Below are positions 21,486-33,930 of a stretch of 64,000 bases of DNA, piece after piece. Numbering within the stretch: position 1 is the first letter of the stretch; each line of letters begins with the position of its first letter. Under the pieces are notes generated by a model. The model did not search any database and had not been told where the DNA came from. It saw only the letters and a program-made list of their open reading frames with translations. The position numbers and the translations under genes are program-made. This DNA is from Pyrus communis. Taxonomy: Eukaryota; Streptophyta; Magnoliopsida; Rosales; Rosaceae. The DNA is taken from positions 14,931,616 through 14,995,615 of the forward strand of contig NC_084819.1 of the NCBI RefSeq assembly GCF_963583255.1, in the 5' to 3' direction.

Positions 21486-24290
21486 GTTCGTGTATTAACA
21501 TAAATTCTCATATTCAAGCGTTAATGTCTGAATTTCATTATATAGTTATCAATTTTATTTGAGGACACACACACACACACATAAGGGAAATGATAAGCCT
21601 GGTTTACATTAGATGCATCTAAGAAACACCCTCCAATAAAGCATAAACCTTTCCCATCGAATCATTATTATTGATCATTCTCAAACGGATTAATACAGCT
21701 TTCTCCTACTCAAATATTGCAAACATAAAATATGCACAATCACATATGCATGCGCACCCTTAGATTCCACTAATTTCGCTGAAGCCATTATTTCCAATTA
21801 TGCTGTTTTATTTCACCATGTCCAACAAACCTAAATTTGAAGTTTTAACGTAAGATTTTCGTGCTCCAATAGAATTGTTAAATGAGTTTTCATATTTAGA
21901 GAATGTCTAACACTTTTTAAATATAGAGAATATCTGATTGAATAATATTATACTTGATTTATTGCTGATGTGAGTTTTCTAATTGTCTATCTTGATTCTT
22001 TCTTTTTGAATTGTTGTTTTTATAGTCATATTGAAATTTGTGACTTGTGCACGTTTTGATATGAGGTTGCTCAAGTTCTAAGTGCTTCGAGTGCTTACCT
22101 CATTAACGATAGAGTCCAACTCTAGTCCAACAAAAAGATGTCACGGTGCTACATTTTAACTGTGGAAATTGAAAAGGGGAAAATGTATGCTCATGATTAC
22201 AAAGGGAAAATGGATGCAAAAGGACAATCAAATTGAGTTATCCTTTACCCCACACGCATACACACACCACATACAAATCACAGGCTTTTGATTTCCTCCA
22301 ATATTTTATTTTTTTTATTTTTATTTTTATTTTTTTTTTGAGAAATGCTAAGGGACTCTTTTGAAGTGATATTTTTATGGACTCTCTATCACCTCATAAA
22401 CCATTGCTAAGGAGACTTTATTAAAGTGAGACTCGCTATGGAATTTCTGACATCTCACATTTTAGCATTAATTTTTGTGCCCATATTATAAATTATGCCA
22501 ATAATATAAGATGACAGAAAGTTCTTAGAGAGTCCTATTTTTGAGAGAATGTCCTTAACATGTAGAGTCTTACTTTTGAGAGTTTATTGACATTCCTCTT
22601 TTCTTTTTACTTGAAAGTAAATAAACTGCAGATATAGTTGTAAGATTATCCACTTTAAACAAAGCCTCCATCTTGGACCCAACATGCCTGCCTGCCTCCC
22701 ATGTCCCACCTTATACTTCATACAACTCTATTATTCTCAAAACATTTGCATGATCAAAAATCCCCGTTTGTGCCGCTAATCACTCCACATGGCATCTTTT
22801 CGACCGAAAGATCTTGAACAAACGCTCCACTACTCGTTTTACCTTTATTTTCAGATGTGTCGTAATTAAGTTTAATCGAGATTTATGTTTTTGTGGTCTC
22901 TGAACTGGAACACTACTTGGCTGATGAAAGAAAAGCAGCAACAACAACTAAAATCCAATCATAGATAGACACGTATCTAAATAATTGAAATTAAAAATAC
23001 CGATTAGACACGTATCCATTTGAGATTAGAATTTCAACAATAACAGCTGCTTTTCTTTCATCAGCGAAATAGTATTTTCTAAAATGGCCATCATGAGGCT
23101 AATTTGAGGCAATTAGGGTAGAGATTAGATGAGGTAGGTGTATGAATATGATGGTGGCAATTGGAATTGGAATTCCTATCATAGCCATGAAAAGAAGCAT
23201 ATGATCATCCAAGTTCTAGAGTGAAGGAATCCCAAGAAAGAATGCAGAGTTTGGCATGTTACTACCTCTTCTCTTAGGGATTTACAAATATTCCAAAACA
23301 AAGATCATGGGTGTGTGCAAAATCTTGAAATTTACACAAAAAGAAGAACATGCAATGTAGTTTATTATATAATTTGCATGAAAATCATCACTAGAAATGT
23401 TATTTTTTCCTTCAAAGGTGAAGGGGATATGGGGAAAAAAGAAAAGATGGTCTGTGCTTTTTTGCCCTTATCTTTTTTAGGGGTAAAAGTAGAGAGAGGC
23501 TGAGGAAATTGTGACTGGATGGAAAGGATGTGCTTAAAAGAAAAAGAGCTCACACAAGAAAGATCCACAATTTTTCTATATTTCTTTAGGGTTTAGAACA
23601 ATGTAGATCATGGGTAACACACATTTTCTTCCAGTCTTCCAATTAATTTGTTCTGTTGGGCTGTAAGGGGCCTAGTACATGCTTCCGCAGGCTGGGCTTC
23701 CATGGATCCAAGCTTTAGAATTTTATTGGTACTTTGATGGCCGGATTTTCTCTCTTACGCATCACGCACATGCGTATGAATGAGCATTAATTTACTTCAT
23801 CGAATGTTGACCTTTTGTTTTTGAATGAAAATGAGTGGCAGTGAATTGATTAAGTAAGCTGATGCTCATTTCATGCCCATGAGAGAAATTCTGCTTTGCT
23901 GATATGTTTACTTATCCAGAATGGTATTGGATATATTCTACTTCTCGACCTTTCATACGTCCTACGTTACAATTTGTCACCCAACATCTGAATAACTAGA
24001 AATTAGATTGATTGATCGACGGTAGTTGATCTCATAACCATTCATTCTCTCCCATGTATTGACTTCTCTAATTAATCACTTTCCTCATTTTCAAGTAAGC
24101 AAACATGTAACAAGCCCTTTCTTATGTGCAAAGGAAAGAAGAAGAAACAAAAAGCCTTTTATTAATTTAACCATAACATCAACAATCTCTACTCTCTACT
24201 ACGTTGGAGGAGGTCATTAGTTAAAAATAATTGTTGGGTTGTAAAGTCTCTAAGGTTTAGCCCAAAAAGTATTAACCCAAAAAATGTAGA
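21486..24290. other. Intergenic, no gene recognised; minor inverted repeats
   Basis: A (CA)n run lies near 21565-21583. The segment 22338-22612 has mirrored phrases (GGACTCTCTATCAC on one arm, GAGAGTCCTATTTTTGAGAG on the other) suggesting a decayed MITE. A perfect 20-bp inverted pair GCTGATGAAAGAAAAGCAGC brackets 22921-23065. Upstream of 24300 there is no recognisable gene, though it presumably includes the old promoter of the broken PPR gene. Confidence 0.35.
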
Positions 24291-24503
24291 TCAACCAAAT
24301 TGGGCCACTTCGTGTCAGTATTTGACCGTTCGGCCCATTACCCGGCCCATCGAATTCCATTTACTCTATTGTTTTCTCTCCAGCTTCTTATCCATTTCAG
24401 ACTTCCAGACACCCGAAAATTTGTAGCCGGAGCAAAAGCTACCGTTAACATGCTGTATAATGAGACACAGCAATCACACAAATTTGCAACTCTGCCACTG
24501 CCA

Positions 24504-26574
24504 ATGGTCGACTTCCCCAAATCTCTCTCTCCGAAGCGAGTCCTGAAGCTCCTCGAAGCCGAGAAGAATCCTCCCGCCGCATTCGCACTGCTCGACTCAG
24601 TGACCCGCCACCCGAACTACAATCACTCCCCCGACGTCTTCCACCACATCCTCCGCCGGCTCGTCGACCCGAAACTCGTCGTCCACGTCGACCGGGTCGT
24701 TGAGCTGATTCGGACCCAGAAACGCAAGTGCCCTGAGGACGTGGCATTGACGGTGATCAAAGCGTATACGAAGAACTCCATGCCCGATAAAGCTCTGGCC
24801 GTGTTTCAACAGATGGAAGAGATTTTCGGGTGTGCGCCTGGCGTAAGGTCGTACAATTCTCAACTGAATGCATTCATTGAGTCCAATCAGTGGGACCGAG
24901 CTGAGAAGTTTTTCGCCTATTTCGAAACGGTGGATTTGGAACCGAATTTGCAGACTTATAATGTCCTGATCAAGATTTCGTGCAAGAAGAAGCAGTTTGA
25001 GAAGGCCAAACGGTTGCTGAACTGGATGTGGGAAAAGGGTTTGGAGCCTGATGTGTTTAGTTATGGGACTTTGATCAACGGGCTTGCGAAAGGTGGAAAA
25101 TTGAGCGATGCATTGGACGTGTTTGACGAAAAGCTTGAGAGAGGGGTTGGTCCTGATTGATGAGTTATAATATTTTGATTGACAGGTTTTTGCGGAAGGG
25201 TGATAGTGTGAGTGCTAATGAGATTTGGGAGAGGTTGGTGAAGGACTCAGAGGTTTATCCTAATGTTATTACTTATAATGTTGTGGTCAATGGTCTGCGC
25301 AAATGCGGGAAGGTCAATGAGAGTTTGGAGATATGAAGTGGGATGAAGACAAATGACAGAGGGCCCGATTTTTTTTTACTTGTAGTTCTTTGATTCACGG
25401 GTTGTGCAAAGTGGGGAATGTGGATGGAGCTGAGAGAGTTTATAAAGAGATGGTTGAGAAAGGGGTATTGCCGGATGTGGTCGTTCATAATGCAATGCTG
25501 AATGGGCTTTGTATAGCAGGGAAGACCAAAGAGTTGTGGGAGGTGATGGAGAAGTGTGGTTGTCGTAATGTTGTGAGTTTAACACATTAGAGGCTTGTTT
25601 TAAAATGAGAAGGTTGATGAAGCGATTTCTGTCTGGCGACTAATGTGTGAGAAGGCTTGTGTTGCAGATACCACAACCTATGGAGTTTTAGTCCATGGAC
25701 TGTGTAAAAATGGGTATTTGAACAAGGCCTTGCAGATTTTAAAAGAGGCAGAAAATGCAAGAGCTGATCTGGAGGCCTTTGCATATTCGTCAACGATTAA
25801 TGGGTTATGCAGGGGGGATACTAGATGAAGCAGCCAGGCTAGTTGGTAAGATGGATAAGTGCGGCTATGAACTGAGTTCTCATGTTTGCAATGCATTGAT
25901 ATACGGGTATATCTGAGCTTCCAAACTTGAAGATGCCATTTTGTTTTTCAGGGGAATGTGCACCAAGGTTTGCTCTCCAAATGTTCTCTCCTACGATACT
26001 CTCATAAATGGTTTATGCAAAGCAGAAAGATTTAGTAACGCATATGTGTTTGTGAGGGAAATGCTGGAAAAAGGATGGAAGCCGGATGTGATCACATAGC
26101 TTGTTAATGGATGGCCTTTGTCAAGGCAAGAAGATTGGCATGGCCCTCAACATGTGGCATCAAGCTCTTGACAAGGGCTTCGAGCCTGATGTAACTATGC
26201 ATAACATTGTAATTCATGGACTTTGCTCTGCAGGCAAAGCGGAAGATGCTTTGCAGTTTTATTTTCAGATGGGGCGCTGGAACTGCATTCCTAATCTTGT
26301 GACCTACAACACCCTAATGGAGGGTTTTTACAAAATTAGAGACTGTGAAAAGGCATCAGGAGTTTGGGCCCACCTTCTTAAAGATGGACTACGACCAGAT
26401 ACCATCACCTATAATGTTACTCTCAAAGGGTTTTGTTCATGCAGTAGAATATCAAATGCCATTAGGTTTTTAGAAAAGGCTTTGCATCTTGGAATTCTTC
26501 CAGCTTCCATTACATGGTACATACTTGTTAGGGCAGTGCTCGGTAAGGTGCCACTTCTAACTCTGGGATCGTAA
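24504..26574 (+). pseudogene. Broken PPR (P-class) gene, At3g09060-like
   Basis: From the ATG at 24504 the frame reads MVDFPKSLSPKRVLKLLEAE and then consecutive 35-residue PPR motifs (for example PNLQTYNVLIKISC and PDVFSYGTLINGLAKGGK). The reading frame is broken repeatedly but the motifs resume in other frames to 26574 (PNLVTYNTLMEGFYK, PDTITYNVTLKGFC). Visible lesions: frameshift at 25157-25160; TGA at 25334; frameshift in the T-run 25369-25377; frameshift near 25580; TAA at 25601; frameshift in the G-run 25812-25817; TGA at 25914; and a 2-bp deletion giving TAG at 26097. The family binds organelle RNA; the Arabidopsis homologue is about 687 residues with no intron, which fits the span. With four or more frameshifts and three nonsense codons this cannot encode a full protein. 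Some homopolymer shifts could be assembly errors, but the substitutions could not all be. Confidence 0.85.
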
Positions 26575-26840
26575 GATGAGGCCTCCATAGTTTCCTTTCA
26601 TTCTCTTGTCAAATTTTGTTAGGCACGGGGATACTTCAAAATTCCATGTGTCACAAGAAACGGCCTGTGGAAATATGTTGCTGGGCTAGTCGGTGGATGC
26701 TGGGATATGTACCGATGACTGATGAGGAATCTGCAGGACGATATATTCTTCATGAACAACATGCTTTTCTTTTGGAAGTGACACAAGGTATGAATGAGCT
26801 GTCCACTGCCTGCATTTGTTTCTTGGGTGTGTTGCATTCT

Positions 26841-27620
26841 CAGTGCAAAATCTGCCTGATGCAGGTTGGATCCCAAGTGTATTGAATCCTGGACAAGACT
26901 CTAGTTGGCAGAAGTTTGAGTTTTCCAGAATTTGGATCCAAAATCTTGCTCACCAGGTTTCATGTCTATTGTCGTTCAGTCTTCAATTCGGGTTCTATAT
27001 GCATTTTACATGCACACTAGTGGGTTAAAGAACATATGGAAGCTCACGTTGAAAACTGTACTTCTTAATTTAAAAATCTTGAGGCCTGTCTAGCATTACT
27101 ACAATAGTTAAAAGTTCATGAAGCATCATATATGGTAACTGAGTGCCATAGTTTTTGGTGATTCCAGTAATATCACCAAGATCACCTTTTGATGATGCAA
27201 GAGTAAAGTGGCTTCATGTATCAAACCCAAGGTGTCAGGTTTACTTCGGGTTATTAATCATGCTATATTTGTAACAGTGCAGAGCTCCTGATGCGGGTTG
27301 GATGCAATCATTCTGTAAAGTCACTATCTGGCACAAGCCTCTTTACCTTCCTCACCAGATGTTAATTTCTGCAGCTACTCCGTTCAGGTCAACATGCATT
27401 TGTTGTACACTAGTGGGTAGAAGAACATTTAGAAGGTCATATATACACTAGTGGATGCATAAAGCATCATATATGTAACTCGGTTACATAGTTTTTGGTG
27501 ATTACAGTAGTATCACCAAGATCACCTTTTGATGGTGCAAAAGTAAAGGCTTGATGTATCAAACCCAAGTTGTAAGATTTACTTGGGTTTATTGATCATG
27601 CTATATTTTTGTAGCTGAGC
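26841..27620. repeat. Diverged tandem duplication, two units
   Basis: Unit A (26841-27274) and unit B (27275 to about 27620) share the same order of phrases: CAGTGCA...CTGATGC(A/G)GGTTGGAT, then ACACTAGTGGGT(T/A)(A/G)AAGAACAT, GCATCATATATG, ATAGTTTTTGGTGATT, TATCACCAAGATCACC and TGTATCAAACCCAAG, ending in CATGCTATATTT. Unit A is about 90 bp longer. There is no coding signal. The duplication sits just downstream of the dead PPR gene. Confidence 0.75.
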
Positions 27621-27872
27621 AGTACTTCATTGATATCATTCATCCTTTTCGGCAGTTAAATTCTGAAATGTGTCTATTAGAGTTTCTCAGATTGTTTTCG
27701 AGTCTACACTTTTAATTAGATATGTAAATTCGTTATGGCTCAAAATTTTACGATTGAGTTGATCAGGAAAAAATATGTTATATTTGTGAAGACCCAAGCT
27801 ATGTTTATATGAAATAGTTGAGGCCGAAAATTTTACAGCATAATACTTTTGCTTCTAAGGGTATGGCAAGCA

Positions 27873-28755
27873 TCACCTTCTTTCTTCCTCTGTCTTGCCC
27901 TCTTCTGTACTTTCTGTTTCTGATAACATTGTCTGCTCATAGATGACCTGAGAAACCAAACCCACAAAAATCGCCCCGAGAAGTGCAACTTTTCTCCAAT
28001 CAGGTGTTGGAGAGATGAAAGAGTCGACGAGTTGTATGAGTAGCAGGCCAATTAGTGCAAGGTAAATATTCCTCCTGATTTCTGATCCTGCACTGTTTTT
28101 GGTAAGCTCCTTGATCTTATTTATTTCCTCGGCAGCGTTCACTTTTTCTTTCGGTTTCCCCTGCGTTAGACTCTTGAAAAATAACCCTTCATTTCGCTCC
28201 TTTTCAATCTGACCTTCGAATGCTTCTAAGTCGTTTTCGTTTTTCTCCATCTCCACTATGTTTACTCCTGCAGATTCTTCAAAGGCTTGCATGCGGCTGT
28301 TTATATTCTCCAATATCTGCTAATCACAAACGAACAAGAATTGGATTATCAACAGAATTGCATGGGAAGTCGCATTTTTATATCTTTAATGCGGTGCATG
28401 GAGGAGGAACTTAAAAACAGACCCTGTCGCTGGCTGCGTCCAGGTCTTTGAGGGCATCTTCTCCAATCTTGTCAAACTCGGCGGTTGCCTCCTCTCCAAA
28501 TTTGGTAAGATATTCTGACCTTTCGTCCAAGTAATCGGCAAGACGGACTTTCTGAGCTTGAAGCATTGCTATCCTCACCAGCAGCTCTTGCTTGCGAGTG
28601 TCGCCTTCAGGCGGTGAAGCTTCCGACTCGGAGTCTGAATCATTGGACTTGCTGCAGCGCAAGATGGAAGTCTTGGCGCTGGACGATCTTCCTGTGTATA
28701 AAATGGTATGTTGGGTGGTGGTGAAAGAGGTTTGAATGAGCTTGAGGCCAATCAT
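27873..28755 (-). CDS. Plastid-type two-helix membrane protein of unknown function
   Basis: Two exons, 28423-28755 and 27873-28316 (minus), join in phase 0 (AGG|GTCTGT donor, TTAGCAG|ATA acceptor) to give 258 residues. The ATG at 28755 (MIGLKLIQTSFTTTQH) is preferred over the in-frame ATG at 28890. It has A at -3, and it starts a Ser/Thr-rich, acid-free stretch typical of a chloroplast transit peptide, whereas the upstream one lacks a good context. Residues about 60-190 are charged and coiled-coil-like. Two hydrophobic helices follow (about 194-211 and 220-236), then an acidic tail. It matches, as I recall, Arabidopsis At3g09050, which has carried the label 8-amino-7-oxononanoate synthase. 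No pyridoxal-enzyme domain is visible here, so I do not adopt that name. Confidence 0.75.
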
Positions 28756-29269
28756 CTTCTCCGTTTTCAGTCCTGGTTTTGAGTTTGGATAAAGCGGAGA
28801 GAGAGGAGAGAGGAAAGAGAGATTTGTATATCGACAGTTGGAACTGTTGAAAGTGCTTGTGAGCCTCCCATCTGGCGTTACATTATCCATTAGTCTAGAA
28901 AAGAATGGGATTTTTCACCTAATCATTGAAGGAAAAAAAAAAAAGAAAAAGAAAAGGAATTGTTTCTCTCTCGAAAAGAAAAGAATGTTCGGGATAACGT
29001 TTGACAACCAATGTCATGCTTGCTTACTTGGAATGAGTATTAGAATTGGTATATGATGAAATCTTTTTATGTTTACTAACACAAGGTGTATCAGAATTAT
29101 TTTCATTTCTGACTTTTTCCATGTTTACTACTTTACTCACACAAAGGTATTAGAATTTTTTAAGGGTAAATTACACTTTCATACTTCAGGTTTGGGTTCT
29201 ATTTCAATTACTTACAACATCTTTAAAACATGTCACTTTCATACCTTAAATACTATTTTATTTCAAAAT

Positions 29270-29542
29270 TATTGGAAGCTTTCTTCCTTAATTCAAGGGA
29301 ATGTTATTTATTTTTCCTAAGCCAGACAACTTCCGTAATACAAGGGTGCTTTCTTCCTTAATTCAAGGGTGTCAACTCCCTTAATCAACTCCCTTAATTC
29401 AAGGGGCTGTTATTTTATTTTTTCCTAAGCCACCTGTTGTGGCGTAAAGCAAGAGGAGCAAGAGGTTAATCCTCTTATATATTGCTGTACAATTGTAAAA
29501 GAATATATGAGTGAAATACAATTCAATCCTTGAAAATCAATG
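29270..29542 (+). repeat. 5' LTR of the 29-kb copia element
   Basis: 273 bp, starting TATTGGAAGCTTTC and ending TCAATG. Internally the phrase CTTCCTTAATTCAAGGG recurs, and GTTATTTATTTTTCCTAAGCCA recurs in variant form, so the U3 part is built of direct repeats. Compared with the 3' copy it lacks three bases near position 9. Confidence 0.92.
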
Positions 29543-29609
29543 TGGTATCAGAGCAGGAAAATTAACCTGCGTCTGCTACACTGCTATCCGAGCGTGTTCA
29601 ACCCTCAAA

Positions 29610-32600
29610 ATGTCTGAAGAAAATCCGCTGATATCCGAAGTTGAAAGCTCACAGGTGCCTTCCTCCTTGAACGTGCATGAGGTGGACGTCAACCCAAATC
29701 AAAGATTAAGCTCAGTCGTGTTGAATGAGTTTAATTACTTGCCTTGGTCGAGAGCTGTGTCTTTGGCGCTAGGTGGAAGGTCCAAGCTGGGGTTCATAAA
29801 TGGAAGCATCAAAATACCTGATGCTTCCTCACCAAACTATGAATCCTGGCTTAGCAAGGATCAGCTGGTTATGTCATGGCTTTTGAATTCCATGGATCGT
29901 AAATTAGCTGAAATATTCAGCTATTCAGAATCCTCGTACCAGCTATGGGAAGCGGTCAAGGAAATGTATGGCAGCCAAAACAATGCTGCACGGGTCTTCC
30001 AATTAAAGAAGGACATCTCCGATCTGCAGCAAGATGGAAAACCGTTTGTGCAACTCCTAGGAAGCATGAAAAGCATGTGGAATGAGTTGGAAATCTATCG
30101 CCCTCATACAACCGACGCAGCACTGCTACGAAAGAGAGCAGAAGAAGACAAGATATTTCAACTCTTGTCCAGTCTTGATTCAACGTATGAAGACCTTCGA
30201 TGTCACATACTCATGAACATTGAGCTTCCTTCTTTCACCAGTGTGTGTTCGAGGATTCAACGGGAAGAAGTAAGAAGGAAAGTCATGAACATAGGTACAA
30301 CGACCAGTGTACCTGAGGCTAGGGCATATATAACCAACGAAAAAAGGTACAAAGGAAAACATCCGAACTTGAAGTGTCAACACTGCAATAATATAGGTCA
30401 CGTCAAAGACACATGCTGGATTTTACACCCAGAGTTAAAGCCTGAGTTCATGAAGGACAACAAGGGTGTGCAAAGGATGAACCGTGCTCCACATCGAGCG
30501 AATCATGCGTCTACCTCCACCTCCAATGGGCCAGATCCACTCAAGAACTTCACAGCGAATCCAGCTGAACTCATGAACGAGTTTATGTCATATCTTTAAA
30601 GCAAGAAAGGAGTTGCTGGAAGTGATCGTGCTGATAACATAGAAGAAGGGAACTCGACGGCATTGCTCGGCAAGTTTGCAGGGTTCTTGGCAGACACGAA
30701 ATCCGTACCCCAAGAGGACATGCAAGGTATCATGAAAGCCTTTAAAACTGCTCTTAAAATAAATATGTTGCATGATTTTTGGGTTGTAGATTCGGGTGCC
30801 ACAGATTATATGACCAACCATGTGTTTAAGTCTCAAAAATTTGAAAAATTTGCAAACCCTTCTCAAGTTTCAATTGCAAATGGTGAGAATGTAAAGGTCT
30901 TAGGGAAGGAAAAAATAAAATTAATGTCAGACAAAATTGAATCAATGGCTTTATATGTTCCTTCCTTCCCATTTCAACTTCTATCTGTGGGAAAGATCAC
31001 AAATACCTTGAATTGCTTAGCCATTTTTTCTCCTCACAATGTTATTTTTCAGGATTGTGCCACCAAGAAAACGATTGGTGAAGGGTTTTATTTAGATGGT
31101 CTCTATTACATATCAAAGAGCAATCCGAGAGGGTTTCAAGCCAAGCTCAACCACATTCAAGATAATCAATTGTGGCATCAACGTTTAGCTCATCCTTCTT
31201 CACCCATTTTGTCAACTCTATTTCCAAACTTAGGAAAGGATGATATTTCATGTGAAACATGCCACTTGTCTAAATCCACTCGACTACCTTTTAACTCTTC
31301 CTTGTCTAGAACTAGTAAGTGTTTTGAACTAGTTCATTCAGATGTATGGGGACCAACTAGTGAATCATTTGATGGCTATAAGTATTTTGTGATTTTTGTG
31401 GATGACTTCTCTCGAGTCACATGGTTATATCTCTTAAAGTCTAAGAATGAAGTTATGGAAGTTTTTAAGGATTTTCATAACCTTCTTAAAAACCATTTCT
31501 CCTCTCAAATTCAAACCTTAAGGTCTGACAATGGCACCGAATATATGTCCCATATCATGAAACAATATTTGAGCACTCATGGCATCATGCATCAAACAAG
31601 TTGTGTTGGAACACCTCAACAAAATGGTGTATCCGAACGCAAAAACCGTGATCTACTTGAAAAAACAAGAGCACTAATGCTACAAATGAATGTACCAAAG
31701 AGATTTTGGTCTCAAGGTGTTATGGCAGCTGCATATATCATCAATAGATTACCCAGCCGAGTCTTGGAATTCAAGTCTCCACTCGAGGTCATGAAAGGAA
31801 GGAAAATTGACCTCTCACACCTTAGAGTGTTTGGCTGCATCTGTTTTGTGCATATTCAATCTCTTCACCGAGATAAATTAGATCCTAGAGCTGCTAAATG
31901 TATTTTTCTTGGTTATTCCTCTACATAAAAGGGATATAAGTGTTATAATCCCCAATTAAGGAGATTGATTGTATCCAAAGATGTGCGATTTCATGAAACT
32001 AACCCTTTTTTCAGCAAGTCAAATGAAATCACAGCCCAAGGGGATGGCATCTTGGATGTGTTCCCACTACCAAGAATTGAACTGGATGAACCACATCAAC
32101 ACGAGCTCAGTTATGTCAACGTTGATGATTCTCCCAATGAAGATAGCAATGAAGGGTCTCACTCTGAGGATACACTGCATGACAATTGTGACAATGAAGA
32201 TGATGCGAACAAGTGTGAAACAACGCTTCCAGCTCCTCGACGCAATCCAATGCGAGTTAGAAAAACTCCCACAAGACTTCAAGATTTTGTTATGTACAAA
32301 CCCACACATCCCATCTCCAATTGTGTGTCATCCAAGAGAGTGACACCGAATCATGCTGCATTCCTAAGCACTATATCCAGTTACCAGGAGCCTCAGAATT
32401 TCCACGAGGCCAACAGCCAAGAGGTGTGGAAAGAGGCAATACAAGAATAACTTAAAGCTCTAGATCAACACAATACCTGGAGCATCACCAAACTTCCAAC
32501 AGGCAAGAAAGCAGTAGGTTGCAAATGGATTTATAAACTCAAATTCAAGTCAGATGGTTCAATTGAGAGACATAAAGCAAGACTGGTGGCTCGGGGATTC

Positions 32601-33923
32601 ACTCAAACATTTGAGGTGGATTACAAAGAAACGTTTGTACCTGTGGCCAAAATGAACACAGTAAGAGTGTTATTGTCTGTAGCTGTAAACAAAGGATGGT
32701 CCATGTACCAAATGGACGTGAAGAACGCATTCTTGCACGGTGATCTCAAAGAAGAAGTCTATATGAAATTGCCACCAGGGCATCCACAAAGCAATGAACC
32801 GAATGTGGTGTGCAGATTGCACAAAGCCATTTATGGCCTAAAGCAGTCCCCACGAGCTTGGTATGCCAAACTGAGCTCAGTTCTCACTAGTGTTGGTTTC
32901 AAAAGCAGCAACGCCGATTCCTCACTATTTGTTCGCACAGGAGCTGTGGGCACATTAGTTGTGCTTATTTATGTTGATGATCTGATAATTACGGGTGATA
33001 ATACTGACGAGATCTCCACTCTCAAACAGTCTCTCAGACAAAGATTTGCAATTAAAGACCTTGGGATATTGAAGTACTTTCTTGGTATAGAAGTGGCAAC
33101 CTCACACAAGGGACTGTTTCTTAACCAAAGAAAGTATGTCTTGGATTTGCTCAATGATGCTAACATGAGCGATGCTAAACCAGCCACCACTCCTCTTGAC
33201 AGTAAGCAAAAACCTAGCTTGAAGGGCACGCCACTCACGGATATCACCCATTATCAGCGATTGGTTGGAAAATTGATCTACCTCACAATCACTAGACCCG
33301 ACATCACCTATTCTGTAAGTCTTGTGAGCCAATTCATGCACTCCTCGACTCTTGAACATTTGACTCTGGTTAAACGGATCTTACGCTACTTAAAAGGTTC
33401 AGTGGGTCGTGGTATCATCATGCGGAAGAATGACAACACTCAAGTCGTAGGGTATTGTGATGCTGATTGGGCAGGCAACGCAATCGATCGTAAGTCCACC
33501 TCCGGCTATTGTACATTTGTCGGTGGAAACTTGGTCACCTGGAAAAGTAAAAAGCAAACTGTTATCGCCAGATCCAGTGCCGAAGCTGAGTACCGTGCAA
33601 TGGCTTCCACTGCGTGTGAGTTGATCTGGCTCAAGGGTCTTCTGTGTGATTTAGGATTTCCTGCAACTCTTCCTATGTCCTTGTTTTGTGACAATCAGGC
33701 AGCCATGCATATAGCATCTAATCCCGTGTTTCACGAGAGAACGAAACACATTGAGGTTGACTGTCATTTCGTTCGGGCACAGGTGCAGTCGCAGGTAATT
33801 CAGACACGGTATACACGAAGCTTCGACCAGTTGGCCGACATTTTCACCAAGCCCTTGGCTTCTCATCAGTTTCAATTACTTCTGTTCAAGCTTGGATCTA
33901 TAAACCTTCTGGATCCAGCTTGA
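29610..33923 (+). pseudogene. copia gag-pol with in-frame stops
   Basis: From the ATG at 29610 the frame gives a gag region and a zinc knuckle CQHCNNIGHVKDTC (about 30378-30419) before a TAA at 30597. The same frame resumes with the protease motif VVDSGATD (about 30784), the integrase HHCC region (WHQRLAHP to CETCHL, about 31172-31265) and core residues (HSDVWGP, SDNGTEY). After the TAA at 31926 and another at 32448 it continues through reverse transcriptase (YVDDLIITG, about 32969) and RNase H (YCDADWAGN, about 33454) to the TGA at 33921. The first stop lies between gag and protease and could in principle be a regulated stop. The other two fall within pol and would abolish the polyprotein. 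I give no repaired sequence. Confidence 0.88.
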
Positions 33924-33930
33924 GGGGGAG
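33922..33930 (+). other. Polypurine tract of the 29-kb copia element
   Basis: GAGGGGGAG lies immediately before the 3' LTR, the expected plus-strand priming site. It overlaps the stop of pol. Confidence 0.85.

Noticed and set aside
28423..28890. Longer N-terminus for the two-helix protein starting at 28890
   Set aside because: The extra 45 residues do not look like a transit peptide, the ATG context is weak, and starting at 28755 gives the 258-residue length I recall for the Arabidopsis counterpart.
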